Source: Paenarthrobacter sp. DKR-5 (lineage in GTDB: Bacteria; Actinomycetota; Actinomycetes; Actinomycetales; Micrococcaceae). From it: a stretch of DNA of 64,000 nt. Position numbers and translations under genes: made by a program. The DNA lies in assembly GCF_018531425.1 (NCBI RefSeq), contig NZ_JAHBOI010000002.1, positions 248,001 to 312,000 of the forward strand, written 5' to 3'. Positions 30,943 to 39,144 of the stretch are shown here, one piece after another; within the stretch, counting starts at the first letter, position 1, and every line of letters begins with the position of its first letter. The notes beneath the pieces were generated by a model. The model did not search any database and was not told the DNA's origin. It saw nothing but the letters and a program-made list of their open reading frames with translations.

Positions 30943-31024
30943 CTACGTATCCTAGGCCGCGGTCGACTCCCTACAAACCGACGAGCCGGCTGACGACGGA
31001 CGGCGCAAGGCGGTTCAGGTCGGA

Positions 31025-32002
31025 TCAGCGGAATCCCGGCTCGTGCCCTCCGAGCAGGTTCAGCAGGTCCTTGAGCAGCGCGAGCGCGGCTCCGGTGGGA
31101 CTTGAGCGACCGCCCTGGACCGCGATGTCACCCGCGTCCGGACAGTGAAACACCATCGCCTTCTCAGGCCCCGTGATATGGAAGAGCGGATCCCCCGGTG
31201 CCAGGGTTTCAAGTGCCACCCTGACGTTCATGGGGCTCAGCAGCGAGACCGATGCCACGGCCCTGAGCCGCATCCCCGACCGGGCGGCCCTGACCGCAGC
31301 GTCGGCAGCCGACGCATCGATCCGCGCCTGGTCAACCGTGATGTCCGTGACATCCCAGTCCCAGAGCAGCCCCGCGAGGAGCCGAAGCTTCGTCGCTGCG
31401 TCACTGCCGTCCAGGTCGGCACGAGGATCCGCCTCCGCAATTCCGCGTGCCTGCGCTTCGCGCACTGCTCCGGAAATGGTCCACCCCTCCCCCAGCCGGT
31501 CGAGAACGAAAGTCGACGTGCCGTTCGGGCAGGCACGGACGGAAACGCAGCCGAGGCCTCGCACCCCCTGGCGAGCAAGGTCTGCTGCGGGAAGGGCCGC
31601 ACCCGTAGCAGCTGAGATCCGGATCCGGCCTCCTCCCGCCAGGGCGGCCCGCTGGAGCGGACGCCAGCGCTCGAGCAGGTGGCTCTTCGTGGCACTCACC
31701 ACGTCGATTCCCCGGCATAGGGCGGTGGTCGCCTCATGGGCTGCCCTGTCGAGCGCTTCCGCAGAGGACGGGACGGCCTGGACGAGCACGCGCGCGCCGG
31801 TCCTGTCGAGCGTTTCCTCGATGCCGGCCAGCGGGCGCCACTGCTCACGGGAAGCGATCTTGTCGCGAGGCTCGAGAAGGATCTCGGTCGAGGCGCCCCT
31901 GATGGCTGCTACATGCGCGCCAAGCCCCTGCTCGCCGAGCAGTTCTGCAAACTGCTTCCCCACCGGGCCGTACCCGCTGAGCACCACCGGAGCGCTTGTC
32001 AT
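31025..32002 (-). CDS. Homoserine dehydrogenase-like oxidoreductase
   Basis: A 325-residue protein with an N-terminal Rossmann motif VVLSGYGPVGKQFAELLGEQ and the homoserine-dehydrogenase catalytic block: CPNGTSTFVLDRLGEG, then EAQARGIAEADPRADLDGSD and AATKLRLLAGLL. The Lys and Asp of that block are present. It lacks the C-terminal ACT domain of many full-length enzymes. It stands alone, not with thrB/thrC, so a role in threonine synthesis is uncertain. It could act on a related beta-hydroxy acid. ATG at 32002 follows AAGGCGG. Confidence 0.8.
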   Translation of the reverse strand: MTSAPVVLSGYGPVGKQFAELLGEQGLGAHVAAIRGASTEILLEPRDKIASREQWRPLAGIEETLDRTGARVLVQAVPSSAEALDRAAHEATTALCRGIDVVSATKSHLLERWRPLQRAALAGGGRIRISAATGAALPAADLARQGVRGLGCVSVRACPNGTSTFVLDRLGEGWTISGAVREAQARGIAEADPRADLDGSDAATKLRLLAGLLWDWDVTDITVDQARIDASAADAAVRAARSGMRLRAVASVSLLSPMNVRVALETLAPGDPLFHITGPEKAMVFHCPDAGDIAVQGGRSSPTGAALALLKDLLNLLGGHEPGFR

Positions 32003-32119
32003 GGCCGCCTTCCCACTTTTTCCTCATCATCCCAGACGCCTGGCGCGAAGCCTGACGGCGCACTGGGAAGCCGCCTCCCACGACTAGGTAGACTGGCCCA
32101 CCGAGCGAGCGGAGGCCAG

Positions 32120-32236
32120 ATGCCGATGAAACCCCTGAACCCGTCCAGGGAAGCCCCCTGCGAACACGGGTTGCGCGGCTGCGGCCTGCTCAACGCCGCC
32201 GCCGAACTGCTGGCTGAGCTGATTGACGCACTGTGA
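32120..32236 (+). CDS. Candidate 38-residue leader/small protein upstream of EamA
   Basis: ATG at 32120 has GGAGG four nt upstream and a TAGACT -10 at 32089-32094. The product ends with the amphipathic stretch LNAAAELLAELIDAL after two Cys in PCEHGLRGCG. Its stop (TGA, 32234-32236) overlaps the EamA GTG (32233-32235), so translation is probably coupled. It could be a functional small protein or a leader peptide. I recognise no family. Confidence 0.5.
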   Translation: MPMKPLNPSREAPCEHGLRGCGLLNAAAELLAELIDAL

Positions 32237-33144
32237 GCCGCGGCCGCCTGGCCGGCATCGGCGCCATCACCCTGACGTCGCTGCTGTGGGGCACCACCGG
32301 GACAGCGGCGACCTTCGCTCCGGGCGCCGGCCCCTTGGCAATTGCAGCCGCAGCACTGGGAATTGGCGGCCTGCTGCAGGCCGCGGTGGCTGTGCCCGCC
32401 CTGCGTTCGGCGTATCCCGGGCTGCGGCGCCACCCGCGCCTGGTCTTGGTCGGTGTGGTCGCGGTCGCGGTTTACCCTCTCGCGTTCTACAGCTCCATGC
32501 ACTACGCCGGCGTCGCCGTCGGGTCCGTGGTTTCGCTCGCTTCCGCGCCCCTTGCCTCGGGGGTTCTGGAGCGCTTCGTCGACGGCCATCCCCTTTGCCG
32601 GCTGTGGTCGCTGGCTGCGGGGCTGGGAGTGGCGGGCAGCATCCTGCTGTGCCTGTCCCGGATGCAGGAACAGGCCGCCCTGCCCGGGCCGCTCGTAGCC
32701 GGGATCGCGCTCGGCCTCCTTGCGGGAACAACCTACGCCGCCTACTCCTGGGTTGCCCGCTCCCTCATGGGCCGCGGGATCAGCAGGGCTGCGTCGATGG
32801 GCGCGGTGTTCGGTGGCGGCGGGGCACTGTTGATGCCGGTGCTCCTCCTTACCGGGGCGCCGCTGGTCGCCTCCCGGGACGCCCTCCTCGTCGCCGTCTA
32901 CATGGCCCTGGTGCCCATGTTCCTCGGCTACCTTCTTTTCGGGTACGGTCTCACCCGCATCACCGCGAGCACGGCCACCACGGTGACCCTCGCCGAACCG
33001 GCCGTCGCCGCTGTTCTCGCCGTCTTCGTCGTCGGAGAACGGTTCACCCCCGTCGGCTGGGCCGGCCTCGCAGCCATCGGCGTCGCCTTGGTCATTCTCG
33101 CCGCCGGGGCAGCGGGCCTAGGAGCAGACCGGCGCGGCGGCTAG
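32233..33144 (+). CDS. EamA-family (DMT) transporter
   Basis: A 303-residue membrane protein with ten predicted helices in two EamA repeats (about residues 5-135 and 150-295). Motifs include LLWGTTGTAATFAPG near the start, and PLAFYSSMHYAGVAVGSVVS and ITASTATTVTLAEPAVAAVL, the paired conserved helices. DMT transporters move metabolites or amino acids out of or into the cell. The substrate is unknown. It begins by GTGA overlap with a 38-codon ORF. Its TAG stop is part of the -10 of the next gene. Confidence 0.88.
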   Translation: MSRGRLAGIGAITLTSLLWGTTGTAATFAPGAGPLAIAAAALGIGGLLQAAVAVPALRSAYPGLRRHPRLVLVGVVAVAVYPLAFYSSMHYAGVAVGSVVSLASAPLASGVLERFVDGHPLCRLWSLAAGLGVAGSILLCLSRMQEQAALPGPLVAGIALGLLAGTTYAAYSWVARSLMGRGISRAASMGAVFGGGGALLMPVLLLTGAPLVASRDALLVAVYMALVPMFLGYLLFGYGLTRITASTATTVTLAEPAVAAVLAVFVVGERFTPVGWAGLAAIGVALVILAAGAAGLGADRRGG

Positions 33145-33153
33145 GCTGGGCCA

Positions 33154-33798
33154 ATGCACGAGCTTGAGCACGTCACCATCCGAAGCATCTCCGTCGGGAG
33201 CATGGACAACAACGTCTACTTGATCACCTCCAAGGAGTCCGGTGCCCAGGTGCTGATCGACGCCGCCGACGACGCCCCCGCCATCTTCGGCCTGCTTGCC
33301 GACGGCGCCGGCGACGTGACCGGCGGGAAACCGGCCACCGTGCAGCTCGTCGCCACGACACATTCGCACTGGGACCATGTGCGGGCGCTGGCCGACGTCG
33401 TGAGCAAGACCGGCGCCAGAACCGCTGCCGGCCGGGAAGACGCGGCGGACATCGAGGTGCCCACCGACGTCAAGCTCGACCATGGGGATGTCGGGAACTT
33501 CGACGGCTTCGACCTGGAGGCCATCAAGCTGCGGGGCCACACTCCGGGTTCGGTTGCCCTGCTGCTCCGGGACGCCGGCGGCCCGGCCCACCTTTTCACC
33601 GGGGATTCGCTGTTTCCCGGCGGCGTCGGCAACACGCAGAAGGACCCGGCGCGCTTCGAATCGCTTTTCAACGACGTCGTCGTGCGGGTCTTCAACGTGC
33701 TGCCGGACGACACGGTCGTGCACCCGGGCCACGGCCGGGCAACCACCCTCGGCGCCGAGCGGCCGCACCTGCCGGAATGGAAGGAACGCGGGTGGTAG
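33154..33798 (+). CDS. MBL-fold metallo-hydrolase
   Basis: A 214-residue hydrolase of the glyoxalase-II-like MBL fold. VATTHSHWDHVRAL carries the HxHxDH metal site, KLRGHTPGSVALLL carries a further His, FTGDSLFPGGVG holds the bridging Asp, and VVHPGHGRATTLG the last His. MDNNVYLIT is the typical start of the fold. ATG at 33154 follows TAGGCT by 6 nt, so it is probably leaderless. That -10 (33142-33147) contains the stop codon of the preceding transporter. Substrate unknown: thioesters are likely. Confidence 0.9.
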   Translation: MHELEHVTIRSISVGSMDNNVYLITSKESGAQVLIDAADDAPAIFGLLADGAGDVTGGKPATVQLVATTHSHWDHVRALADVVSKTGARTAAGREDAADIEVPTDVKLDHGDVGNFDGFDLEAIKLRGHTPGSVALLLRDAGGPAHLFTGDSLFPGGVGNTQKDPARFESLFNDVVVRVFNVLPDDTVVHPGHGRATTLGAERPHLPEWKERGW

Positions 33799-33820
33799 GC
33801 GTCGTCGGGACCGCCCCGGC

Positions 33821-34612
33821 TCAGCCGTTCCTGCGGCCGACGGCGAAGATGCGCCGGAACGGGTAAACGGTCCCGTGCGCCGACGGTGGATACGCGTCCC
33901 GCAGGCGCTCGCGGTACTCGGACTCGAAAGCGGCGCGCTCGGCGTCGTCGAGCACCTCGAAGACCGGGCGCAGGGCCGCGCCACGCACCCATTCCAGCAC
34001 CGGGTCGGTTCCGGGCAGCAGCTGCAGGTAAGTCGTTTCCCACGCATCGGCAGTGCAGCCGCCGTCGAGCAGGATGCCCAGGTAGTCCTCCGGCTCCCCG
34101 ACCTCCTCGTGGCTGAGCACCCCCTGCAGCTTCGCGCTCCAGCGGCGGTCCCCGGCGACGGCGCGCAGCAGGGCGTGCGACGGCGCGGCGAAGTTGCCCG
34201 GCACCTGCAGTCCGACCCACGCCCCGGCGGCGAGCTCGTCCACCCACCGTGCCAGCAGGGAGCGGTGACCCGGCACCCACTGCAGGGCCGCGTTGGAGAC
34301 CACCACGTCGGTGTCGGCGCCCGGGTGCCAGGATGCGATGTCGCCCCGTTCGAAGCCGAGGTTTCCCAGCCCCGCCGCGTGCTCCTCTGCGGCCTGCACC
34401 ATGTCCGCTGAGGAGTCGAGGCCGGTGACCCGCGCCCCGGGCCACCGGCCGGCGAGCACGGCGGTGAGATTTCCCGGCCCGCTGCCCAGGTCCACCACGG
34501 CGCGCGGCGAGTCCGCGCGGACCCTTGCGAGCAGGTCGAAGAAAGGCCGCTGACGGTGGTCGCCGAACTTGCCGTACTGGCCAGGATCCCACTGCATGCG
34601 CCGGTCCGTCAT
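33821..34612 (-). CDS. tam: Trans-aconitate 2-methyltransferase-like SAM methyltransferase
   Basis: A 263-residue cytosolic methyltransferase. AVVDLGSGPGNLTAVLAGRW is motif I, GLDSSADMVQAAEE follows, and VVVSNAALQWVPGH is the post-I/motif IV block typical of Tam, which methylates trans-aconitate to relieve aconitase inhibition. The start MTDRRMQWDPGQYGKFGDHR matches the family (WDPxQYxxF). ATG at 34612 was chosen for that reason. The upstream open frame is low-complexity. It is divergent from the GNAT-AAA gene with 94 nt between. Confidence 0.88.
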   Translation of the reverse strand: MTDRRMQWDPGQYGKFGDHRQRPFFDLLARVRADSPRAVVDLGSGPGNLTAVLAGRWPGARVTGLDSSADMVQAAEEHAAGLGNLGFERGDIASWHPGADTDVVVSNAALQWVPGHRSLLARWVDELAAGAWVGLQVPGNFAAPSHALLRAVAGDRRWSAKLQGVLSHEEVGEPEDYLGILLDGGCTADAWETTYLQLLPGTDPVLEWVRGAALRPVFEVLDDAERAAFESEYRERLRDAYPPSAHGTVYPFRRIFAVGRRNG

Positions 34613-34706
34613 GGGCCCATTCCACACGGCGCCGGCGCGGCCCCGCAAGGCCGTGCTGCCATGCGGTGTGCCACAATGCCGTAAGCACCGCAACGAAGGG
34701 GAGCAC

Positions 34707-35993
34707 ATGACTGGCTGGCGGATCCGCGATTTCCACTCGTCCGATCTGGACGGAATCCTGCACCTGTGGGAGGTCCTGAAGGAAACCGGGGTCGACCCCG
34801 TCTACGCCCTCTCCGAGGTCCTGGCCTCCTGCGAGAAAGACCACGCGGTCGTGGCCGTGCACGGCGACGACGTGGTGGGTGCGGCGGTCGGGCGGGCCGC
34901 CCATGACCAGGGCTGGATCGTGTTCCTGGCGACACTGCCGGCGTGGCGCGGCCGCGGCATCGGGACTTCCCTGCTGGCGTCCGTCGAGTCCCGGATGGCG
35001 CCGCACGGGCTGAACAAGCTTTCCGCGCTGATGCCCGAGAGCGAAACGCGGGTCGAGGCCTTCCAGAACCGCGGCTTCGTGGTGAAGAAGAACCTGCGCT
35101 ACTTCGAGCGCCGCATCCCCGTCCAGCGGCAGGAGCTGGAACCGCTGAGCGAGCTGGGCGGACGGATCCTGCCGCGCGACCTCTGGGAGAACGTCGCGGG
35201 GATGCAGCGCGAGAAGCAGCTGCTCGAGCGCAGGCTGGTGCTGCCGCTCGCCGAAGCCGACCTCGCCGACGAGTTCGGCGTCGTGCCGCCGCGCGCCGTC
35301 GTCCTGTTCGGGCCTCCGGGCACGGGCAAGACCACCTTTGCGAAGGCGATTGCCTCCCGGCTGGAGTGGCCGTTCGTGGAGGTCTTCCCGTCCCGGCTCG
35401 CCGCCGACCCGCAGGGACTGGCCGGTGCGCTGCGCGAAACCTTCCTCGACATCGCCGAGCTCGAGCACGTCGTCGTCTTCATCGACGAGGTGGAGGAGAT
35501 CGCCTCCCAGCGCTCCGGTGAGCCGCCGTCGCCCCTGCAGGGAGTCACCAATGAGCTGCTGAAGATCATCCCGGCGTTCCGCGAACAGCCCGGCCGCCTG
35601 CTGGTCTGCGCCACCAACTTCATCCGCTCGCTGGATTCGGCGTTCCTGCGCCACGGCCGGTTCGACTACGTGATCCCCATTGGCCTGCCCGATGCGGAAG
35701 CGCGGCGGGCGATGTGGCAGCGCTTCATCCCGGCCTCCGTGCTGGACGCGATCGACGTCGACCAGCTTGTGCAGCGCACCGACGGGTTCTCCCCCGCGGA
35801 CATCGAGTTCGCTGCCCGCAGCGCCTCCCAGCGGGCGCTGGAGAAGGCGGTCTACGACCTGGCGCCCGGCGGTACGGCCAGAGGGCCTGCCACCTCTGAC
35901 TACCTCGACGCGGTGGCGGATACGCGCACGACGGTGGGCGCAGATGTCGCCCAGGAGTTCCTCGAGGATATCGAGACGATCGCCCGCCTCTGA
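34707..35993 (+). CDS. GNAT acetyltransferase-AAA+ ATPase fusion
   Basis: A 428-residue two-domain protein. The N-terminal GNAT domain (about residues 1-140) shows the acetyl-CoA loop PAWRGRGIGTSLLASVESRM. The C-terminal AAA+ module (about 150-400) has Walker A GPPGTGKTTFAKAI, Walker B VVVFIDEVEEIA, sensor-1 LLVCATNFIRSL and the Arg-finger region RHGRFDYVIP. The AAA part resembles FtsH/Cdc48-type modules. No protease or membrane segment follows. ATG at 34707 is preceded by GGGGAG. It lies 55 nt before a Ski2-like helicase gene. The combination is uncommon and its job unknown. Confidence 0.85.
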   Translation: MTGWRIRDFHSSDLDGILHLWEVLKETGVDPVYALSEVLASCEKDHAVVAVHGDDVVGAAVGRAAHDQGWIVFLATLPAWRGRGIGTSLLASVESRMAPHGLNKLSALMPESETRVEAFQNRGFVVKKNLRYFERRIPVQRQELEPLSELGGRILPRDLWENVAGMQREKQLLERRLVLPLAEADLADEFGVVPPRAVVLFGPPGTGKTTFAKAIASRLEWPFVEVFPSRLAADPQGLAGALRETFLDIAELEHVVVFIDEVEEIASQRSGEPPSPLQGVTNELLKIIPAFREQPGRLLVCATNFIRSLDSAFLRHGRFDYVIPIGLPDAEARRAMWQRFIPASVLDAIDVDQLVQRTDGFSPADIEFAARSASQRALEKAVYDLAPGGTARGPATSDYLDAVADTRTTVGADVAQEFLEDIETIARL

Positions 35994-36048
35994 GCGCGGA
36001 CGGTGCCGGGATCAGTGCCGCGTCCCCGCCCGATAGGCTTGAGGCAAG

Positions 36049-38577
36049 ATGACTCTTCTCCCATACCTCCCTGCTCCCGGCGCCGAGCCCGACGCCGTCT
36101 ACGCCGCCTTCGTCGAATGGGTGGAAGAGCGCGGCCTCAGCCTCTACCCGGCGCAGGACGAGGCGGTGATGGAGCTCGTCAGCGACAGCAACGTCATCCT
36201 CGCCACCCCGACCGGGTCCGGCAAGTCAATGGTCGCCGTCGCTGCACACTTCAACGCGCTCGCCAACAAGCGGCGCAGCTACTACACCGCCCCGATCAAG
36301 GCCCTGGTGTCGGAAAAGTTCTTCGCCCTCTGCGAGATCTTCGGCGCCCACAACGTCGGCATGATCACCGGCGATTCCGGGGTCAACCAGGACGCGCCGA
36401 TCATCTGCTGCACCGCGGAGATCCTGGCCAACATCGCGCTGCGCGAGGGTGCCGCGGCGGATCTTGGCTGCATCATCATGGACGAGTTCCACTTCTACTC
36501 GGACCCGCAGCGCGGCTGGGCGTGGCAGGTGCCGCTGCTGGAACTGCCGCAGGCGCAGTTCCTGCTGATGTCCGCCACTCTCGGCGACGTCAACCGGTTC
36601 GAGAAGGAACTCACCGAGCGCACGGGCCGGGCGAGCACCACCGTCAGCTCCGCGGAGCGGCCGATCCCGCTGCACTACTACTACGTGCAGACGCCGGTCC
36701 ACGAAACCCTCGAGGAGCTGCTCTCCACGAAGCAGTCCCCCGTGTACGTGGTGCACTTCAGCCAGGCCGAAGCGATTGAACGCGCCCAGAACCTGATGAG
36801 CATGAACGTGTGCACCCGCGAGGAAAAGGACAGGATCGCCGAGCTCATCGGCGGCTTCCGTTTCGCGGCAGGGTTCGGCAAGACCCTGAACCGGCTTGTC
36901 CGGCACGGCATCGGGGTGCACCACGCCGGCATGCTGCCCAAGTACCGCCGGCTCGTTGAGCAGCTCGCGCAGGCAGGCCTGCTGAAGGTCATCTGCGGCA
37001 CGGATACGCTCGGCGTCGGCATCAACGTACCCATCCGCACCGTGCTGCTCACGGCCCTGAGCAAGTACGACGGCGAGAAGACCCGCCTGCTCAATGCCCG
37101 GGAGTTCCACCAGATCGCGGGCCGGGCCGGCAGGGCCGGCTTCGATACGGCCGGCACCGTCGTCGTGCAGGCACCCGAACATGTGGTCGAGAACGCCAAG
37201 GCGATGGCCAAGGCGCAGGCAAAGTTCGGCGATGACCAGCGCAAGCTGCGCCAGGTGGTGAAGAAGAAGCCGCCGGCCGGTTTCGTCACCTGGGGCGAAC
37301 CGACCTTCCAGCGGCTCGTCGAGTCCTCCCCGGAGCCGCTCTCTTCCAGTTTCACGATCACCCACGCGATGCTGCTGAACCTGCTCGAGCGCCCCGGCGA
37401 CCCGTTCCTGGCCGCACGCCGCCTGCTCACCGAGAACCACGAGACGCGGTCCTCGCAGCTTCGCCTGATGCGAAAAGCCCTCGGAATCTACCGCGAGCTG
37501 CTCGCCGCCGACGTCGTCGAACGCATCCCGGAGGAGGAGCGCGGACCGGACGGCCGTTCGCTGCGGCTGAAGGTCCATCTGCAGGCCAACTTCGCACTCA
37601 ACCAGCCGCTCTCCCCCTTTGCGCTCGCGGCGCTGGACCTGGTGGACCCCGAGTCAGCCGGTTACGCGCTCGACGTGGTCTCCGTCATCGAGGCAACCCT
37701 GGAGAAACCGCGCCAGGTGCTGCATGCGCAGGAGAAGAAGGCCCGCGGCGAGGCCGTGGCGGAGATGAAGGCCGACGGGCTGGAGTACGAGCAGCGGATG
37801 GCGGCGCTGGAGAGCGTCACTTACCCGCAGCCGCTGGCCGAGCTGCTCGACGAGGCCTTCGAGGTGTACCGCAAGGCCGCCCCGTGGGTTGGGGACTTCG
37901 AGCTGAGCCCCAAGTCAGTGGTCCGCGACATGTATGAACGGGCCATGAACTTCGGCGAATTTGTGCAGTTCTACTCCCTCGCCCGGTCCGAAGGCATCGT
38001 GCTGCGCTACCTCGCCGACGCCTATAAGGCGCTCCGGCAGACAGTGCCGGTCGATGCGCTGCGCGAGGACCTGGAAGACCTGATCGCATGGCTCGGCGAG
38101 CTGGTGCGCCAGGTCGATTCGAGCCTGCTGGACGAATGGGAGGAGCTCACCTCCGGGACCGCCGGCGCGCTGGAGCCGGCCGCTTCCCTCCCCGCCACGC
38201 CGCCGCAGCTGACAGCGAACGTGCGCGCCTTCCGGGTCATGGTCCGCAATGAGCTCTTCCGCCGCGTGGAGTTGTTCGCCGACGACGACGCGGACGGCCT
38301 CGGTGCGCTGGACGCGGACGCCGGCTGGGACGCGGACCGGTGGGCCGACGTGCTGGACGACTACTGGGACGAGCACGAGTTCCTCAACACCGGTGCCGAC
38401 GCCAGGGGGCCGGCGCTGCTGATCATCACTGAGGAACCGGGAACCTGGAAGGTGCGCCAGCTGCTCGACGACCCGGCCGGCAACCATGACTGGCGCATCG
38501 ACGCCGAGGTGGACCTGGCCGAGAGCGACCGCAGCGGCACCGCCGCGGTCCGGCTGGTCGACGCCGGCCGGCTCTGA
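36049..38577 (+). CDS. Ski2-like DExH RNA helicase with DUF3516 C-terminus
   Basis: An 842-residue superfamily-2 helicase. ATPTGSGKSMVA is Walker A (about residue 49). The Walker B box is DEFH in CIIMDEFHFYSD, motif III is LMSATLG, and GVHHAGMLPKYRR, GTDTLGVGINVPI and QIAGRAGRAGFD are motifs IV-VI. The rest, from about residue 400, is the DUF3516 region of actinobacterial helicases. It probably remodels RNA in decay or ribosome assembly, but the target is unknown. ATG at 36049 has TAGGCT 9 nt upstream and GAGG close by. It follows the GNAT-AAA gene. Confidence 0.93.
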   Translation: MTLLPYLPAPGAEPDAVYAAFVEWVEERGLSLYPAQDEAVMELVSDSNVILATPTGSGKSMVAVAAHFNALANKRRSYYTAPIKALVSEKFFALCEIFGAHNVGMITGDSGVNQDAPIICCTAEILANIALREGAAADLGCIIMDEFHFYSDPQRGWAWQVPLLELPQAQFLLMSATLGDVNRFEKELTERTGRASTTVSSAERPIPLHYYYVQTPVHETLEELLSTKQSPVYVVHFSQAEAIERAQNLMSMNVCTREEKDRIAELIGGFRFAAGFGKTLNRLVRHGIGVHHAGMLPKYRRLVEQLAQAGLLKVICGTDTLGVGINVPIRTVLLTALSKYDGEKTRLLNAREFHQIAGRAGRAGFDTAGTVVVQAPEHVVENAKAMAKAQAKFGDDQRKLRQVVKKKPPAGFVTWGEPTFQRLVESSPEPLSSSFTITHAMLLNLLERPGDPFLAARRLLTENHETRSSQLRLMRKALGIYRELLAADVVERIPEEERGPDGRSLRLKVHLQANFALNQPLSPFALAALDLVDPESAGYALDVVSVIEATLEKPRQVLHAQEKKARGEAVAEMKADGLEYEQRMAALESVTYPQPLAELLDEAFEVYRKAAPWVGDFELSPKSVVRDMYERAMNFGEFVQFYSLARSEGIVLRYLADAYKALRQTVPVDALREDLEDLIAWLGELVRQVDSSLLDEWEELTSGTAGALEPAASLPATPPQLTANVRAFRVMVRNELFRRVELFADDDADGLGALDADAGWDADRWADVLDDYWDEHEFLNTGADARGPALLIITEEPGTWKVRQLLDDPAGNHDWRIDAEVDLAESDRSGTAAVRLVDAGRL

Positions 38578-38601
38578 GGGGCCCGTAGGCCCTGGGCCGA
38601 T

Positions 38602-38639
38602 CCGTGGCGCCGGGCGTGAGCCGTGGCCCCGGGCATGAG
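38602..38639. repeat. Imperfect 19-bp tandem repeat
   Basis: Two adjacent copies, 38602-38620 and 38621-38639, with 17 of 19 positions identical (CCGTGGCGCCGGGCGTGAG in the first). They lie between the helicase stop and the -10 box of the acetyltransferase gene, near where a -35 would fall. Confidence 0.6.
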
Positions 38640-38655
38640 CGTTTATGCTCGAACC

Positions 38656-39144
38656 ATGAGTGCTATCCGCCCCGCCGTCCGTGCAGACACAGCCACGATC
38701 CTTGAACTGATCCACGACCTCGCGATCTACGAGAAGGAGCCGGATGCGGTCAAGACGACCGCGGGCCAGCTGGAAGAGGCACTGTTCGGGCAGTCCCCTG
38801 CCATCTACGCGCACGTCGCCGAGGATGACCAGGGCATCCAGGGCTTCGCCCTGTGGTTCCTGAACTATTCCACCTGGGAGGGCGTGCACGGGATCTACCT
38901 CGAGGACCTGTACGTGCGTCCGTCCGCGCGGGGCAAGGGCTACGGCAAAGCTCTGCTGCAGACCCTCGCGCGGACCGCGGTCGAACGCGGCTACGCGCGG
39001 GTGGAGTGGAGCGTGCTCAACTGGAATGAGCCGTCCATCAGCTTCTACCGGGCCATCGGCGCCGGGCCACAGGACGAGTGGACCACCTACCGGCTCACCG
39101 GCGAGGCGCTTGCCGGCTTCGGCGCCCTCGAGCCGGCGCAGTGA
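38656..39144 (+). CDS. GNAT-family N-acetyltransferase
   Basis: A 162-residue acetyltransferase. The acetyl-CoA motif YVRPSARGKGYGKALLQTLA (Q/R-x-x-G-x-G/A) lies near residues 90-109. WSVLNWNEPSISFYRAIGA is motif B. It resembles diamine/spermidine acetyltransferase-like proteins (SAT1-type: WLxxW..GI.LEDLYV). ATG at 38656 has TATGCT 6 nt upstream, so translation is probably leaderless. The next gene begins by GTGA overlap with its stop. Confidence 0.88.
   Translation: MSAIRPAVRADTATILELIHDLAIYEKEPDAVKTTAGQLEEALFGQSPAIYAHVAEDDQGIQGFALWFLNYSTWEGVHGIYLEDLYVRPSARGKGYGKALLQTLARTAVERGYARVEWSVLNWNEPSISFYRAIGAGPQDEWTTYRLTGEALAGFGALEPAQ

Noticed and set aside
33216-35654. Long minus-strand frame over the MBL, methyltransferase and GNAT-AAA genes
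   Set aside because: It spans genes on the opposite strand and other frames; the methyltransferase motif-bearing frame is a different one, starting at 34612.
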